Assembly (NCBI RefSeq): GCF_008727925.1 | Contig: NZ_VTWT01000007.1 | Span: 186,001 to 250,000 of the forward strand | Length of the DNA stretch: 64,000 bases | Source: Adhaeribacter soli | Lineage (GTDB): Bacteria > Bacteroidota > Bacteroidia > Cytophagales > Hymenobacteraceae | Direction: 5' to 3' | Part shown: positions 18,217 to 27,359 of the stretch, piece after piece | How the letters are laid out: each line of letters opens with the position of its first letter | Numbering within the stretch: the first letter of the stretch is position 1 | Program-made: the position numbers and the translations under genes | The notes under the pieces: model-generated | Database searches by the model: none | Seen by the model: only the letters and a program-made list of their open reading frames with translations | What the model was told of the DNA's origin: nothing

Positions 18217-19287
18217 ATGCATCATCATTCAGAACCCGGTCATTCACCGCTTCGCATCGACATTCATACGCACATTCTGCCGGAAAACTGGCCGAACCTG
18301 AGGGAGCGTTATGGCTATGGCGGTTTTATCCGGCTGGAACACCACAAGCCGTGCTGTGCCCGCATGATGCAGGATAATAAATTCTTCCGCGAAATTCAGG
18401 ATAATTGCTGGGACCCGCAGGTGCGCATGAAAGAGTGCAATCACCACGGCGTACACGTGCAGGTGCTTTCCACAGTGCCGGTTATGTTTAGCTACTGGGC
18501 CAAACCCCACGATGCGCTGGATCTTTCCATGATGCTGAACGACCACATTGCCGGCATCGTAGCCGATTACCCGGACCGCTTTGTGGGTTTAGGCACCATC
18601 CCGATGCAGGCGCCCGATCTGGCCATTAAAGAGCTGGAACGCTGCGTAAAAGAATTAGGCATGGCCGGCGTGCAGATCGGTTCGCACATAAACGACTGGA
18701 ACCTCGACGCCCCGGAAATATTCCCCATCTTTCAGGCGGCAGAAGAATTAGGTGCGGCCATTTTTGTGCACCCCTGGGACATGATGGCCAAAGAAAAAAT
18801 GCCGAAATACTGGCTGCCGTGGCTCGTGGGCATGCCGGCCGAATCTACCTTAGCGATCTGCTCTATGATCTTTGGCGGCGTACTGGAACGGCTGCCGAAA
18901 CTGCGGGTAGCTTTTGCGCACGGCGGCGGATCATTTGCGGCTTCGCTGGGAAGAATTGAGCATGGTTTTAACGTGCGCCCGGACCTTTGCGCGGTAGACA
19001 ATAACGTGAACCCGCGCGAGTACCTGGGTAAATTCTGGGTCGATTCGCTGGTGCATTGTCCGGATGCCTTTGAATTGCTGGTAAAACTGGTTGGCCCGGA
19101 AAAGATCGCGCTGGGTACCGATTATCCTTTCCCGTTGGGCGAACTGGAGCCCGGCAAACTGATCGATTCGATGCCTTACTCAGATTCGGTAAAAGAAATG
19201 ATGCTGAGCGGCGCGGCTTTAAACTGGCTGAATATGGGCAAAGAAAAATTCCTGAAAAACCTGCCGAAAGCGGCTGCCAAATTGTAA
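18217..19287 (+). CDS. 2-amino-3-carboxymuconate-6-semialdehyde decarboxylase (ACMSD)
   Basis: The 356-residue amidohydrolase-2 protein has the zinc ligands His17 and His19 (DIHTHILPE), His185 (FVHPWD) and Asp302 (LGTDYPFP), plus the catalytic-loop His235 in FAHGGGSF. The segment [24 protein letters not shown] is characteristic of ACMSD among amidohydrolases. It decarboxylates ACMS to 2-aminomuconate semialdehyde and so diverts the pathway away from quinolinate and NAD. Its substrate is made by the dioxygenase directly upstream and its product is used by the dehydrogenase at 4905-6347. The first 12 residues are His-rich and may be an extension of the usual N-terminus. Confidence 0.94.
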   Translation: MHHHSEPGHSPLRIDIHTHILPENWPNLRERYGYGGFIRLEHHKPCCARMMQDNKFFREIQDNCWDPQVRMKECNHHGVHVQVLSTVPVMFSYWAKPHDALDLSMMLNDHIAGIVADYPDRFVGLGTIPMQAPDLAIKELERCVKELGMAGVQIGSHINDWNLDAPEIFPIFQAAEELGAAIFVHPWDMMAKEKMPKYWLPWLVGMPAESTLAICSMIFGGVLERLPKLRVAFAHGGGSFAASLGRIEHGFNVRPDLCAVDNNVNPREYLGKFWVDSLVHCPDAFELLVKLVGPEKIALGTDYPFPLGELEPGKLIDSMPYSDSVKEMMLSGAALNWLNMGKEKFLKNLPKAAAKL

Positions 19288-19310
19288 AAAACAGTACCCG
19301 AATTGCCCTA

Positions 19311-19347
19311 AAAACTGCCGCCTCCTTAATCCGGAGGCGGCAGTTTT
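19311..19347. terminator. Bidirectional terminator with a 15-bp perfect stem, overlapping a stop codon
   Basis: AAAACTGCCGCCTCC (19311-19325) pairs perfectly with GGAGGCGGCAGTTTT (19333-19347); the 7-base loop is TTAATCC. It separates ACMSD (plus) from the convergent kinase-like gene. The stop codon of the latter is the first three bases of the loop, so its last codons form the right arm. Confidence 0.9.
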
Positions 19348-19853
19348 ATTTCCGCCAGGAATTCTGAAAGCATTTCCGGTTCGGTAAATACAAGCAGGTT
19401 GCGGCTTTCGCGCAAACTTTCCATTAAAGCCAGGATTTTCGGCCGCCATTCCCAGTGAAAGAATTTGATTACTGCTTCCTGTTTTTCGGCTTTGGCAACG
19501 TAGGGAGAGTTTTCCGGCACAAACGGATTCGGTGAGATCTTATCCAGTTCCAGGCGTTCCCGCGCTTTTTCTAAACAATAATCCACCGGAAAATCGAAGT
19601 AAATAATGGTGTCGGCCGCAGCGAAGCGCTTTTTTAAAGCCGGCCACGGCCCCACGCCCTCAATAAGCCAGCGGTTTTGCTGCAGCCATTGGTCGTGTTG
19701 TTTATTGAATTCCGGCTCCGGCGTTAATTCCCAGCCCGGCTGAAATTGAAAAAGGTCGAGGTGAATAAGCGGTAAGCCCATGGCCGGACCAAGCGCCTCC
19801 GCAAACGTGGACTTTCCCGAAGCGGAGTTTCCGGCAATGGTAATACGCTCCAT
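19326..19853 (-). CDS. P-loop kinase, adenylate kinase/topology modulation (FlaR)-like
   Basis: The roughly 175-residue protein begins MERITIAGNSASGKSTFAEAL, with a Walker A motif GNSASGKS at residues 8-15. IIYFDFPVDYCLEKA near residues 80-94 is the usual strand and lid of small-molecule kinases of the FlaR/AAA_17 type. DGxxxxR-type lid details are weak. The substrate is unknown. The ATG at 19853 is preferred over the one at 19862 because it puts the first strand at the terminus. It is convergent with ACMSD and is not obviously part of the pathway. Confidence 0.75.
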   Translation of the reverse strand: MERITIAGNSASGKSTFAEALGPAMGLPLIHLDLFQFQPGWELTPEPEFNKQHDQWLQQNRWLIEGVGPWPALKKRFAAADTIIYFDFPVDYCLEKARERLELDKISPNPFVPENSPYVAKAEKQEAVIKFFHWEWRPKILALMESLRESRNLLVFTEPEMLSEFLAEIKLPPPD

Positions 19854-19951
19854 AATAGCCATAGCCCATCGATTTTGAATGTGTATGGTCTGTTGTCGGG
19901 AAAATACGGCGCAATATTGAAACTGGAAGGAAAGCTACTAAAACCAGAAAA

Positions 19952-20167
19952 TTAAGTTCGGTCGCTGACCTGTAGGCTAACTTCAGAAATGTAGGCTTCT
20001 ATTTCCCGGCGTTTCAGTTCGTTTTGGGTTCGTTGGAGGAAAAAGCTCAGCACGGTAAGCACTTCGAAGCATTGGTCGCTGCTCAGATCGTGGATATGCG
20101 GTGAGCGGTAACGTTGAAAAAGGTAATCTTTTAACCTGGTTTTAAAATTATTGCGGTAATATTCCAT
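19952..20167 (-). CDS. Small hypothetical protein
   Basis: This 71-residue frame is highly charged and helical (NNFKTRLKDYLFQRY, FFLQRTQNELKRREIEAYI). It has normal amino acid composition for a protein and fills a gap that no other gene covers. The ATG at 20167 is chosen over a GTG two codons upstream. No family is recognised. The following 20168-20504 spacer holds a terminator and nothing else that I can name. Confidence 0.5.
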   Translation of the reverse strand: MEYYRNNFKTRLKDYLFQRYRSPHIHDLSSDQCFEVLTVLSFFLQRTQNELKRREIEAYISEVSLQVSDRT

Positions 20168-20449
20168 CTGCACAAGCCGGTAAAAAACGGCGCTGGTAAT
20201 CGGGAGCTATACGGAATAATATGTTTTAGGTTTTATTTAGGGTTAATTAAAGTTGAAAGGGTCGCAGTACTGTAATCCGGGCTAGGGTACAGGAATTACG
20301 GGCTGCTTAAAATTATGGCTCGGAAAGGAAGCTGATAGAGGCGGGATTACTTGTAAAAGTAAAAGTTTACCGGCCGGTATTATTTTATTCGGTTACTTTG
20401 CTTTGCAACCTTGCTGTGAATAGAGCCGGAAGAAACGACAAGACCTCAA

Positions 20450-20487
20450 AAGAAAAAGCTGGTATCACTTAAACAGCAATACCAGCT
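20450..20487 (-). terminator. Terminator of the DUF2167 gene
   Basis: On the minus strand ATACCAGCT (from 20465 to 20457) is paired with AGCTGGTAT (20487 to 20479) and is followed by TTTTTCTTTT. It lies 18 bp past the stop codon. Confidence 0.8.
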
Positions 20488-20504
20488 CTTATATTATTCA
20501 GGTG

Positions 20505-21527
20505 CTATAGGTTAACTTTTTCCGGTGCTTCAGCGGGCAATTCGGCTTCCGGCATAAGCGCTGCCGTTTCCTGCTGCTCACTTGCGGTATTATTCAGGGT
20601 TGGAGAAATTATTTCTGTCGGCGCTTCTGCTTCCATTTCTTCTGCAGAAACTTCGTGGTTTTCTTCCTGCTTACGGCCAAAGAGCCGGCGCAGAAAACCA
20701 AATCCGCTCACCAAAGCTAATGCAATTACTTTCCAGAACTTAAGCAAGCCCGCAAAGACCCCAACTTTGGCTAATACCTTACCGGCTACCAGGCTGCCTA
20801 TGGTCCAGGTGGCAACTTCATCCAGGTCCGGGTTGAAATCGGAATATTTAGAGCCTTGTTCAAATTCTACCACATTCAGTACGCTGGCAATGTTCTTATT
20901 TACATCCGGCAGCTGGTTCATGGTACCAATGGCATTCAGCACCATAACTCCTTTGCGGCCCAGGATCCGGATATTATAGTTCAGGGTATTTTCTTCGGCA
21001 GTACCAAACTTAATCTCTTTGGCCCAGTGAAGAATTTTGCGGTCGGCATCATAATAAGGTTTGGCCGCCCAGCCCACCAGGCTAATGGGATCGTAGCCTG
21101 CTTCAGTTCTATCTTTGTTGCCGGCTTCGGTTTCTTCCTGCAGTTCTTTCAACAGATCGTCGTAGTTTATATCATCGGCATCATCATCTTTTACATATCC
21201 GATCTCATCGTACTGAATATTAAAAACCCATGAATTTTCGCTCAGAATCCCTTGGTTTTCCGGCACCAACATGCCCAGCGACATATCCGGCCCTTTTGGG
21301 TTACCCCAAAGTTCAGTTAATACATATTCTGCCTGGGCTGCATCCAGGTATTTAAAGCCGGCAGGAACGGTAAGGGCCGCCAGGCCATTGCGGAGCGTTA
21401 TCTTGCCATGCTGATATTTAAAGGTAGATTCAATAGAATCGATTTTGGCTTGCGCCGTCGGGTCGTTTTCGGCAAAGAGGCTAAAAACAACAAAGCAATT
21501 AAAAACCAGGAGTAAAATTTTCTTCAT
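20505..21527 (-). CDS. DUF2167 family exported/membrane protein
   Basis: The 340-residue protein has an N-terminal signal (MKKILLLVFNCFVVFSLFA). The DUF2167 core follows: HGKITLRNGLAALTVPAGFKYL (residues 40-62), SWVFNIQYDEIGYVKDDDAD and SLVGWAAKPYYD. A C-terminal hydrophobic segment (residues 255-285) and a charged tail with RRLFGRK come last. DUF2167 is a membrane-associated family of unknown role. The ATG at 21527 is chosen because it gives the signal peptide directly; the frame upstream of it does not look coding. It is divergent from kynureninase. Confidence 0.85.
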   Translation of the reverse strand: MKKILLLVFNCFVVFSLFAENDPTAQAKIDSIESTFKYQHGKITLRNGLAALTVPAGFKYLDAAQAEYVLTELWGNPKGPDMSLGMLVPENQGILSENSWVFNIQYDEIGYVKDDDADDINYDDLLKELQEETEAGNKDRTEAGYDPISLVGWAAKPYYDADRKILHWAKEIKFGTAEENTLNYNIRILGRKGVMVLNAIGTMNQLPDVNKNIASVLNVVEFEQGSKYSDFNPDLDEVATWTIGSLVAGKVLAKVGVFAGLLKFWKVIALALVSGFGFLRRLFGRKQEENHEVSAEEMEAEAPTEIISPTLNNTASEQQETAALMPEAELPAEAPEKVNL

Positions 21528-21695
21528 AACGATAATTGATAAATGAATTATAAGTTTTGCTGTGCACCTCTCCCTAAAAATTCCCAAATTAGCAGCTGTA
21601 AACCTGTTTTTAAGAACAAAAGAAAAAAGGGTGCGCAATTTAACTAAATTTTTGCAGGCTGTCGTCTTTTGTTTATATTTTTTTTGATGTTTAAA

Positions 21696-22967
21696 ATGAC
21701 CTACGAAAACACCCTTTCATACGCCCAGGCGCAAGACCAGCAGGACCCGCTTAGAAAATACCGCGAACAATTCTATTTTCCCCAGGTAAACGGCCGCGAT
21801 GCTGTTTATTTCACCGGCAACTCGCTCGGCCTGCAGCCGAAAGCTGCCAAAGCCGCCATTGAACTGGAACTGGAAGACTGGGCCAATTTGGGCGTGGAAG
21901 GTCATTTTGAAGGCCGTAACCCCTGGATGCACTACCACGAATTCCTGACCGAAAAAGCCGCGCGCGTAGTAGGAGCCAATCCATTGGAAGTAGTAGTTAT
22001 GAATACCTTAACGGTAAACCTGCACCTGATGATGGTGAGCTTCTACCGGCCAACCAAAGAGCGTTTCAAGATCATTACCGAAGCCGGCGCTTTCCCTTCC
22101 GACCAGTACGCGCTGGAAACCCAGGTAAAATTTCACGGTTTTATCCCCGACGAAGCCATAATCGAAATTGCGCCGCGCGAAGGCGAACACACCCTCCGCA
22201 CCGAAGACATTATTAATGTAATAAACGCAAATGCCGGTTCGGTAGCCCTGATCATGATGGGCGGCGTGAATTACTATACCGGTCAGGCTTTCGATATGGA
22301 AACGATCACCAAAGCCGGGCACGTAATCGGAGCAACGGTTGGTTTTGACCTGGCGCACGCTGCCGGTAACTTGGAGCTGCACCTGCACGACTGGAACGTA
22401 GATTTTGCCGTGTGGTGTACCTATAAATACCTGAATTCCGGACCAGGCGGCACTTCGGGCGTATTCGTGCACGAGCGCCACGCCGACAACGCAGATCTGC
22501 CGCGCTTTGCCGGCTGGTGGGGCCACGACAAAGAGGTGCGCTTTAAAATGCAGAAAGGCTTTAAACCCATGCGGGGCGCGGCCGGCTGGCAGATCAGCAA
22601 TGCCCAGATCCTGCCCATGGCCGTGCACAATGCTTCCTTAAAGATCTTCGACGAAGTAGGCATGAAAGCCTTGCGCCAGAAAAGCGAAAAACTGACCGGG
22701 TATTTGGAATTCCTCATAAACAATATCAATTCCGAAGGAAAAACCCAAAGCTTCGAAATGATCACCCCAACCAACCCGAAAGACCGCGGCGCCCAGATTT
22801 CCTTGGTGGCCACCCACAACGGGAGGGGATTATTCGAAAAACTGACCAAAGCCGGCGTAATTGCTGACTGGCGCGAACCGAACGTGATCCGCGTAGCCCC
22901 GGTGCCGCTTTACAATTCCTTCGAAGACGTGTTCCGGTTTGCGGAAATTCTGCGGGAGAATGTGTAA
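21696..22967 (+). CDS. kynU: Kynureninase
   Basis: The 423-residue PLP enzyme of the aspartate aminotransferase fold carries FTGNSLGLQPKA (39-50), FPSDQYAL (133-140), GFDLAHAAGN (216-225) and the PLP-lysine motif WCTYKYLNSGPGG with Lys244. It hydrolyses 3-hydroxykynurenine to 3-hydroxyanthranilate and alanine, feeding the dioxygenase upstream. Two ATG codons lie close together (21687 and 21696); the second gives the family-typical MTYENTLSYAQ beginning. Kynurenine monooxygenase, its partner, is 2.9 kb downstream with unrelated genes between. Confidence 0.95.
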   Translation: MTYENTLSYAQAQDQQDPLRKYREQFYFPQVNGRDAVYFTGNSLGLQPKAAKAAIELELEDWANLGVEGHFEGRNPWMHYHEFLTEKAARVVGANPLEVVVMNTLTVNLHLMMVSFYRPTKERFKIITEAGAFPSDQYALETQVKFHGFIPDEAIIEIAPREGEHTLRTEDIINVINANAGSVALIMMGGVNYYTGQAFDMETITKAGHVIGATVGFDLAHAAGNLELHLHDWNVDFAVWCTYKYLNSGPGGTSGVFVHERHADNADLPRFAGWWGHDKEVRFKMQKGFKPMRGAAGWQISNAQILPMAVHNASLKIFDEVGMKALRQKSEKLTGYLEFLINNINSEGKTQSFEMITPTNPKDRGAQISLVATHNGRGLFEKLTKAGVIADWREPNVIRVAPVPLYNSFEDVFRFAEILRENV

Positions 22968-23009
22968 TTTACAGGTTGTTTAATCGTATTTTGTTTTGCT
23001 GGAAAAGGC

Positions 23010-24356
23010 GTGGAGCAAATTAAAAGACTAGTATCCGTCAATAAAGAGGTTCTTCGGGAAGCCAGGCTGTATGCCTATTTTTTCATCATGCTGGTGTTCA
23101 TCGCACCGCGGGGTGGCTTTACCGACGATATAAATTTCTGGATCAACTGGTGCCGGTATGCCTATGAATTCGGATTGAGCAATATCTACCAGCTCGAAAA
23201 CAATAATTATAACCCTTTACTTCATTACTTTCTGGCTGCTTACGCTTTCCTGGCCGGGAATTCCGATAATATCAGCCAATACATGCCCTTTTTTAAGGCA
23301 TTCCCTCTCTTTTTCGACTTTGTCGGTGCCATTGCCGCGGTTTCTTTTGTAAAAGAGCGCAGCCAGCGGTTCGCTTTGTCGTTGCTACTGCTTTTTAATG
23401 CCGGGTACTTGTATAATACCCTGATCTGGGGGCAGGTAGATAGCGTTTTTACCTGTTTTGTGATGATTGCGGTAGCCATGGCCCTGCGTAAGAAACTGGT
23501 TTTGAGCGTTATTTTTTACCTGCTTGCGCTGAATGCCAAAGTGCAGGCTATTATTTTCCTGCCACCTTTACTGCTGTTGCTGCTGCCGGCGCTTCGCTCC
23601 GATAAGAAACGCCTGGCAATAGCGCTGCTGGCAGGAATTGCTTTTGAATTGGTTTTTCTTGCGCCGTTTATCTGGGGCGGAGAACACAATGATCTGGGCC
23701 GGATCATAGCTATTAATTTCAACTCCGTAGACTTTGCGCCGGTGGTTTCTATGAGCGCCTATAACTTCTGGTTTCTGACCCTGAAAGAGGACTGGCTTTC
23801 TGCCATGCCGGATAACCTGGTTTTCTGGGGGCTGACCTATAAACACTGGGGCTTGCTGCTTTTCTGTTTAACTTCTTTTATAGCTTTGCTGCCGGTTTTG
23901 TTACTGGCTATCCGAAGCTTCTTTACAGGGAATAACTTCAACTTTTCCGAGTATCCGGTTATTCTCTTGAGCTTCGGGCTGATACCGATCCTGTTTTGTT
24001 TCTTTAACACCCAAATGCATGAGCGGTACTGGCACGCAGGCCTCCTGTTTTTAGCGGCATACGGTTTTCTGACGAAAGAATATTTGCCTTACCTGGTTGG
24101 TTCAGTAGCTTACCTGCTGAACATGGAGGCAGTACTACGGTTTCTGAATTTTAAAAATTACAAGATCCTTCTGTTTAAGCCGGAATTTGTTGCCGGTTTA
24201 TTCGGGTTTGTAATTGTGTTCGGTTTCTTTAAACTGTACAGACATTTTAACCTGGCTGCTTGCCTGCAGGATATGAAGCGTTATGGTAACCGGCACGAAG
24301 AAGTGCAGGCCGGTGTTGCTATGGCCCACCTGGAGAAAGAAGCCGGCGTAAAATAG
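23010..24356 (+). CDS. Multi-pass membrane protein, GT87/Gpi18-like mannosyltransferase type
   Basis: The 448-residue protein has about ten membrane helices. The first loop contains GGFTDDINFWINWCRYAYEFG, an acidic DD motif like that of GT-C transferases. The WGQVDSVFT motif near residue 137 is typical of PIG-V/Gpi18-like and GT87 mannosyltransferases. A GTG at 23010, preceded by GGAAAAGG, is the most likely start, since the next Met is deep in the first helix. Its sugar and acceptor cannot be told. It is placed between two kynurenine genes but is not expected to work with them. Confidence 0.75.
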   Translation: MEQIKRLVSVNKEVLREARLYAYFFIMLVFIAPRGGFTDDINFWINWCRYAYEFGLSNIYQLENNNYNPLLHYFLAAYAFLAGNSDNISQYMPFFKAFPLFFDFVGAIAAVSFVKERSQRFALSLLLLFNAGYLYNTLIWGQVDSVFTCFVMIAVAMALRKKLVLSVIFYLLALNAKVQAIIFLPPLLLLLLPALRSDKKRLAIALLAGIAFELVFLAPFIWGGEHNDLGRIIAINFNSVDFAPVVSMSAYNFWFLTLKEDWLSAMPDNLVFWGLTYKHWGLLLFCLTSFIALLPVLLLAIRSFFTGNNFNFSEYPVILLSFGLIPILFCFFNTQMHERYWHAGLLFLAAYGFLTKEYLPYLVGSVAYLLNMEAVLRFLNFKNYKILLFKPEFVAGLFGFVIVFGFFKLYRHFNLAACLQDMKRYGNRHEEVQAGVAMAHLEKEAGVK

Positions 24357-24634
24357 CCTTGCGACTGGTTAACAGATTTCCGGCTCCATTAAAGAGCAGA
24401 CTTTAAGGGAGGGTTAAAAGAGCGAGAGAAAAGACTTTATGCCAACCAGCCCGGCTATGGCTTGAATTGCTGGCATTTCGTTCACTTTGTGGCCTACTCG
24501 AAATTCCATGATATTCTTTGCCGAACGTGAGTGCTTCTGGTTATTATAGGTACCAGCCAAGGTTCACCTTTTTTCAAAAAAACAGTATACTTTCTGGATA
24601 GCAAACTGCTTGCAAATCAGAAAAATGCTGCCCT

Positions 24635-25126
24635 ATGAAAAAACGTTACCCGACCCTGTTTCTGCTTTATTGCCTCCTGTTTTTTACGGGCGCCTGCACC
24701 TCAGGCTCCCGCCTGGCCGGTCCCCGCAACACCGGCGACACACGCGAAGCCGTTTTACAGGCGGATCGCAACTTTTCCAGAATGTCGGAAGAGAAAGGTC
24801 TGAATACCGCCTATATTGCCTATGCAGCTGAAAACGGCGTATTGCTCCGGCCGCAAAGTATGCCCATTGTCGGGCGCGATAATATCCGCATGTACGTGGC
24901 CCGTACCTCCGACGAAGGCCTCCGGCTTACCTGGTCGCCGGCCTATGCCGAGATTGCCGCTTCCGGCGAACTGGCTTACACTTACGGTACCTACCTGCTC
25001 GAAACCTTCGACATCGATGGTAAGGTCATTACGACCGAAGGTACGTATGTTTCGATCTGGAAGAAGGATGCCAACGGGATCTGGAAATATGTGCTGGAAT
25101 CAGGAAATACCGGCCTTAGACCTTAA
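24635..25126 (+). CDS. DUF4440 / SnoaL-like lipoprotein
   Basis: The 163-residue product has a signal with the lipobox FFTGAC (Cys21). The mature part is a single SnoaL/NTF2-like fold: EAVLQADRNFSRMSEEKG starts the first helix, ENGVLLRPQSMPIVGRDNI follows, and the final strand reads GTYVSIWKKDANGIWKYV. DUF4440 proteins bind small molecules or act as isomerase-like enzymes, but no catalytic role is evident. It stands alone between two spacers of about 280 and 460 bp. Confidence 0.85.
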   Translation: MKKRYPTLFLLYCLLFFTGACTSGSRLAGPRNTGDTREAVLQADRNFSRMSEEKGLNTAYIAYAAENGVLLRPQSMPIVGRDNIRMYVARTSDEGLRLTWSPAYAEIAASGELAYTYGTYLLETFDIDGKVITTEGTYVSIWKKDANGIWKYVLESGNTGLRP

Positions 25127-25442
25127 ACGCTAAGGCAATAGCCCGGAAAAGTCGGAGTACATTAGCGGAAGCCCTAAGAACAGCTTCAGGGTTAGAATTT
25201 CGATCTGAAAAGCTGAAGTTGTAAATTCAGGGTGGGGCGAATAATTGCGCAAACGAGAGCTTGTTTCTGCTGAAAAATAACAAGGGAGGCTGAAAATGAG
25301 GAGAAGGTCGGTATGCAGCATTTCTAAGGCTAAGGGTTTGTATTCCAGTGGTCAGGGAACGGGTGGGATTGCCTGCAGAAAAAAGACCTTCATGTGTTCT
25401 TCATGTTACTTGCCTTCAAAAATTACGCTTTTACCTGCCCGT

Positions 25443-25458
25443 ATGGTCACTTGACCAT
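25443..25458. promoter_or_regulatory. 16-bp dyad ATGGTCA-CT-TGACCAT
   Basis: This is a perfect 7-bp dyad with a 2-base centre in the 25127-25583 spacer, which holds nothing else that I can name. It has the size of a TetR/GntR-type operator and lies upstream of the small 25584 frame and kmo. The binding factor is unknown. Confidence 0.3.
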
Positions 25459-25583
25459 TAATGAAAGATTTTTAGTGCTTTTGGCTATTTAATCCTCTAA
25501 TTTTATTTCACTGAAAGTAAGCAAGGCAGCCCAAATCAGTAAAATCAAAATACTCACCATCCGCCTGTTTAAGATTTAGTGCC

Positions 25584-25808
25584 ATGATACGCATTGTAAC
25601 GACCCCAAAAAAGAAAAGAAACTTCCTGCTTAAGGTGAGCCTGAGCCTGATTTTATTCCTCCAGATCCAATTACCCGATGCCGCGGTTCCGGCCCTTAAA
25701 GAAGATATTCACGTAGCCGGCGTGTCGCATAAACCGCTGAAAGATCATCCGCTTTCCGTTGCTAAATCTATTGGCCGGACAGGCCCTGATGCTCTGGCCT
25801 TCAAATAA
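25584..25808 (+). CDS. Small putative exported protein
   Basis: This 74-residue frame has a basic start (IRIVTTPKKKRN) and a hydrophobic stretch FLLKVSLSLILFLQI that could be a signal or membrane anchor. The rest (DAAVPALKEDIHVAGVSHKPL) is short and without known motifs. It ends 101 bp before kmo. It may be a real small gene or chance; I saw no relative elsewhere in the window. Confidence 0.35.
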   Translation: MIRIVTTPKKKRNFLLKVSLSLILFLQIQLPDAAVPALKEDIHVAGVSHKPLKDHPLSVAKSIGRTGPDALAFK

Positions 25809-25898
25809 AGAAGCGCCAATTCAATTTAGTTCGCTTTTTACTGCCCTTAAAACCCGAAACTTTTTACCTTTACTTTCTGAACCGGTCATTTTTATTCC

Positions 25899-25903
25899 GG
25901 AGG
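25899..25903 (+). promoter_or_regulatory. Strong Shine-Dalgarno (GGAGG) for kmo
   Basis: GGAGG followed by AAAGTT and then ATG at 25910 is a textbook ribosome-binding site. It decides the start and is unusual in this window, where A-rich leaders are the rule. Confidence 0.7.
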
Positions 25904-25909
25904 AAAGTT

Positions 25910-27295
25910 ATGCATACATCTCCCCAAAATGCCACAATTATCGGAGCCGGCCTGGTTGGCTCTCTGCTGGGGCTTTACCTGGCCAAAAAAGGAAATAAAG
26001 TAGCTATCTACGAACGCCGTCCCGACATGCGCAAAGCCAGTATTGCCGCCGGCCGTTCCATTAATCTGGCCCTCAGCGACCGCGGCTGGCGCGCGCTTGA
26101 AGGCATCGGTATTGGCGAAGACATCCGGAAGGTGGCTATCCCGATGTACAAGCGCGTAATGCACGATACCAAAGGCAATTTAACCAGTCAGCCGTACGGC
26201 AAAGAAGGGCAGGCCATTTATTCGGTATCGCGCGGCGGCCTGAACATGGCCCTTATGGACCTGGCCGAAACCAACCCGGATATTTCGCTGCACTTTAATC
26301 AGCAGGTTACCAACCTCGACCTGAAAACCAATACCCTCGAATTCCACAACCCGGAAACCAGCCAGGATACCCGCCTGCAGTCAGAGCGGATCTTCGGGGC
26401 CGACGGGGCCTTTTCTGCTGTCCGGCTGGCGCTGCAGAAAACCGAGCGTTTCCAATATTCGCAAAGCTATCTGGAGTACGGCTACAAAGAACTGACCATT
26501 GCGCCCGGCGAAAACGGTACCTGGCAGCTCGAAAAAAACGCCCTGCACATCTGGCCCCGCGGCCAATACATGATGATCGCGCTGCCAAACCTGGACGGTA
26601 GCTTTACCTGCACCCTGTTTTTCCCTTACGAAGGCCAACATTCTTTCAGCGCCCTGAAAACGGAAGCCGACGTGATGAAATTCTTCCAGGAAGTTTTCCC
26701 GGATGCAGTACCCTTAATGCCAACCTTGCTCGAAGATTATTTCGGCAACCCGACCGGCACGCTGGTTACGGTAAAATGCTTTCCGTGGAGCTTCGAAGAT
26801 AAAGTATTGCTGATCGGGGATGCCGCCCACGCCGTTGTGCCTTTCTACGGCCAGGGCATGAACGCCGGTTTTGAAGATTGCTCGGTGCTGAACGAACTGA
26901 TGGAGGCGCACGAAAACGACTGGGAAACGATATTCAAAACGTTTGAAAAAGTGCGCAAACCAAACGCCGACGCCATTGCCGACCTGGCGGTAGAGAACTT
27001 CATTGAAATGCGCGACAAAGTGGCCGATCCGCGGTTCCTGCTGCAGAAAAAGATCGAAGCCAAAATAAACGCCCGTTACCCGGAGCAATGGATCCCGCTT
27101 TACACCATGGTTACGTTCACCCCGGATATGCCTTATGCCAAAGCGCTGAAGAACGGCCGGAAGCAGGAAAAGATCATGAAGAAGCTGATGCAGCTGATAG
27201 AAACCGAGGCCGACTTCGAGAAACCGGAAGTACAGCAAATGCTGGAGCGGAAAATGACCGAAAAATTCAGCCTGAACCACGAAACCAACGTGTAG
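25910..27295 (+). CDS. kmo: Kynurenine 3-monooxygenase
   Basis: The 461-residue flavoprotein has the FAD-binding GAGLVG (12-17) and then IYERRPDMRKA and GRSINLALSDRGWRAL, which are specific to kynurenine monooxygenase. The second FAD motif LLIGDAAHAVVPFYGQGMNA is near 300-320. It hydroxylates kynurenine to 3-hydroxykynurenine with NADPH and O2, giving the kynureninase substrate. The C-terminal region is helical, and human and fungal forms have a membrane anchor here, while this one ends at KFSLNHETNV without a hydrophobic helix. A terminator hairpin separates it from the convergent TetR gene. Confidence 0.95.
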   Translation: MHTSPQNATIIGAGLVGSLLGLYLAKKGNKVAIYERRPDMRKASIAAGRSINLALSDRGWRALEGIGIGEDIRKVAIPMYKRVMHDTKGNLTSQPYGKEGQAIYSVSRGGLNMALMDLAETNPDISLHFNQQVTNLDLKTNTLEFHNPETSQDTRLQSERIFGADGAFSAVRLALQKTERFQYSQSYLEYGYKELTIAPGENGTWQLEKNALHIWPRGQYMMIALPNLDGSFTCTLFFPYEGQHSFSALKTEADVMKFFQEVFPDAVPLMPTLLEDYFGNPTGTLVTVKCFPWSFEDKVLLIGDAAHAVVPFYGQGMNAGFEDCSVLNELMEAHENDWETIFKTFEKVRKPNADAIADLAVENFIEMRDKVADPRFLLQKKIEAKINARYPEQWIPLYTMVTFTPDMPYAKALKNGRKQEKIMKKLMQLIETEADFEKPEVQQMLERKMTEKFSLNHETNV

Positions 27296-27327
27296 TTTTT
27301 AGGCCGGAAACGGTACTGTTTTAAACC

Positions 27328-27355
27328 AAAAAAGCCCTGTTTGTGCAGGGCTTTT
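27328..27355. terminator. Bidirectional terminator after kmo
   Basis: AAAAAAGCCCTG (27328-27339) pairs with CAGGGCTTTT (27346-27355) over a 6-base loop. T tracts occur in both directions, and convergent genes lie on either side. Confidence 0.85.
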
Positions 27356-27359
27356 CTAT

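Noticed and set aside
21669-21695. Longer kynureninase start with MFIFFLMFK
   Set aside because: It begins at a TTG in a T-rich stretch and adds residues not usual for the family; ATG at 21696 gives the expected beginning.
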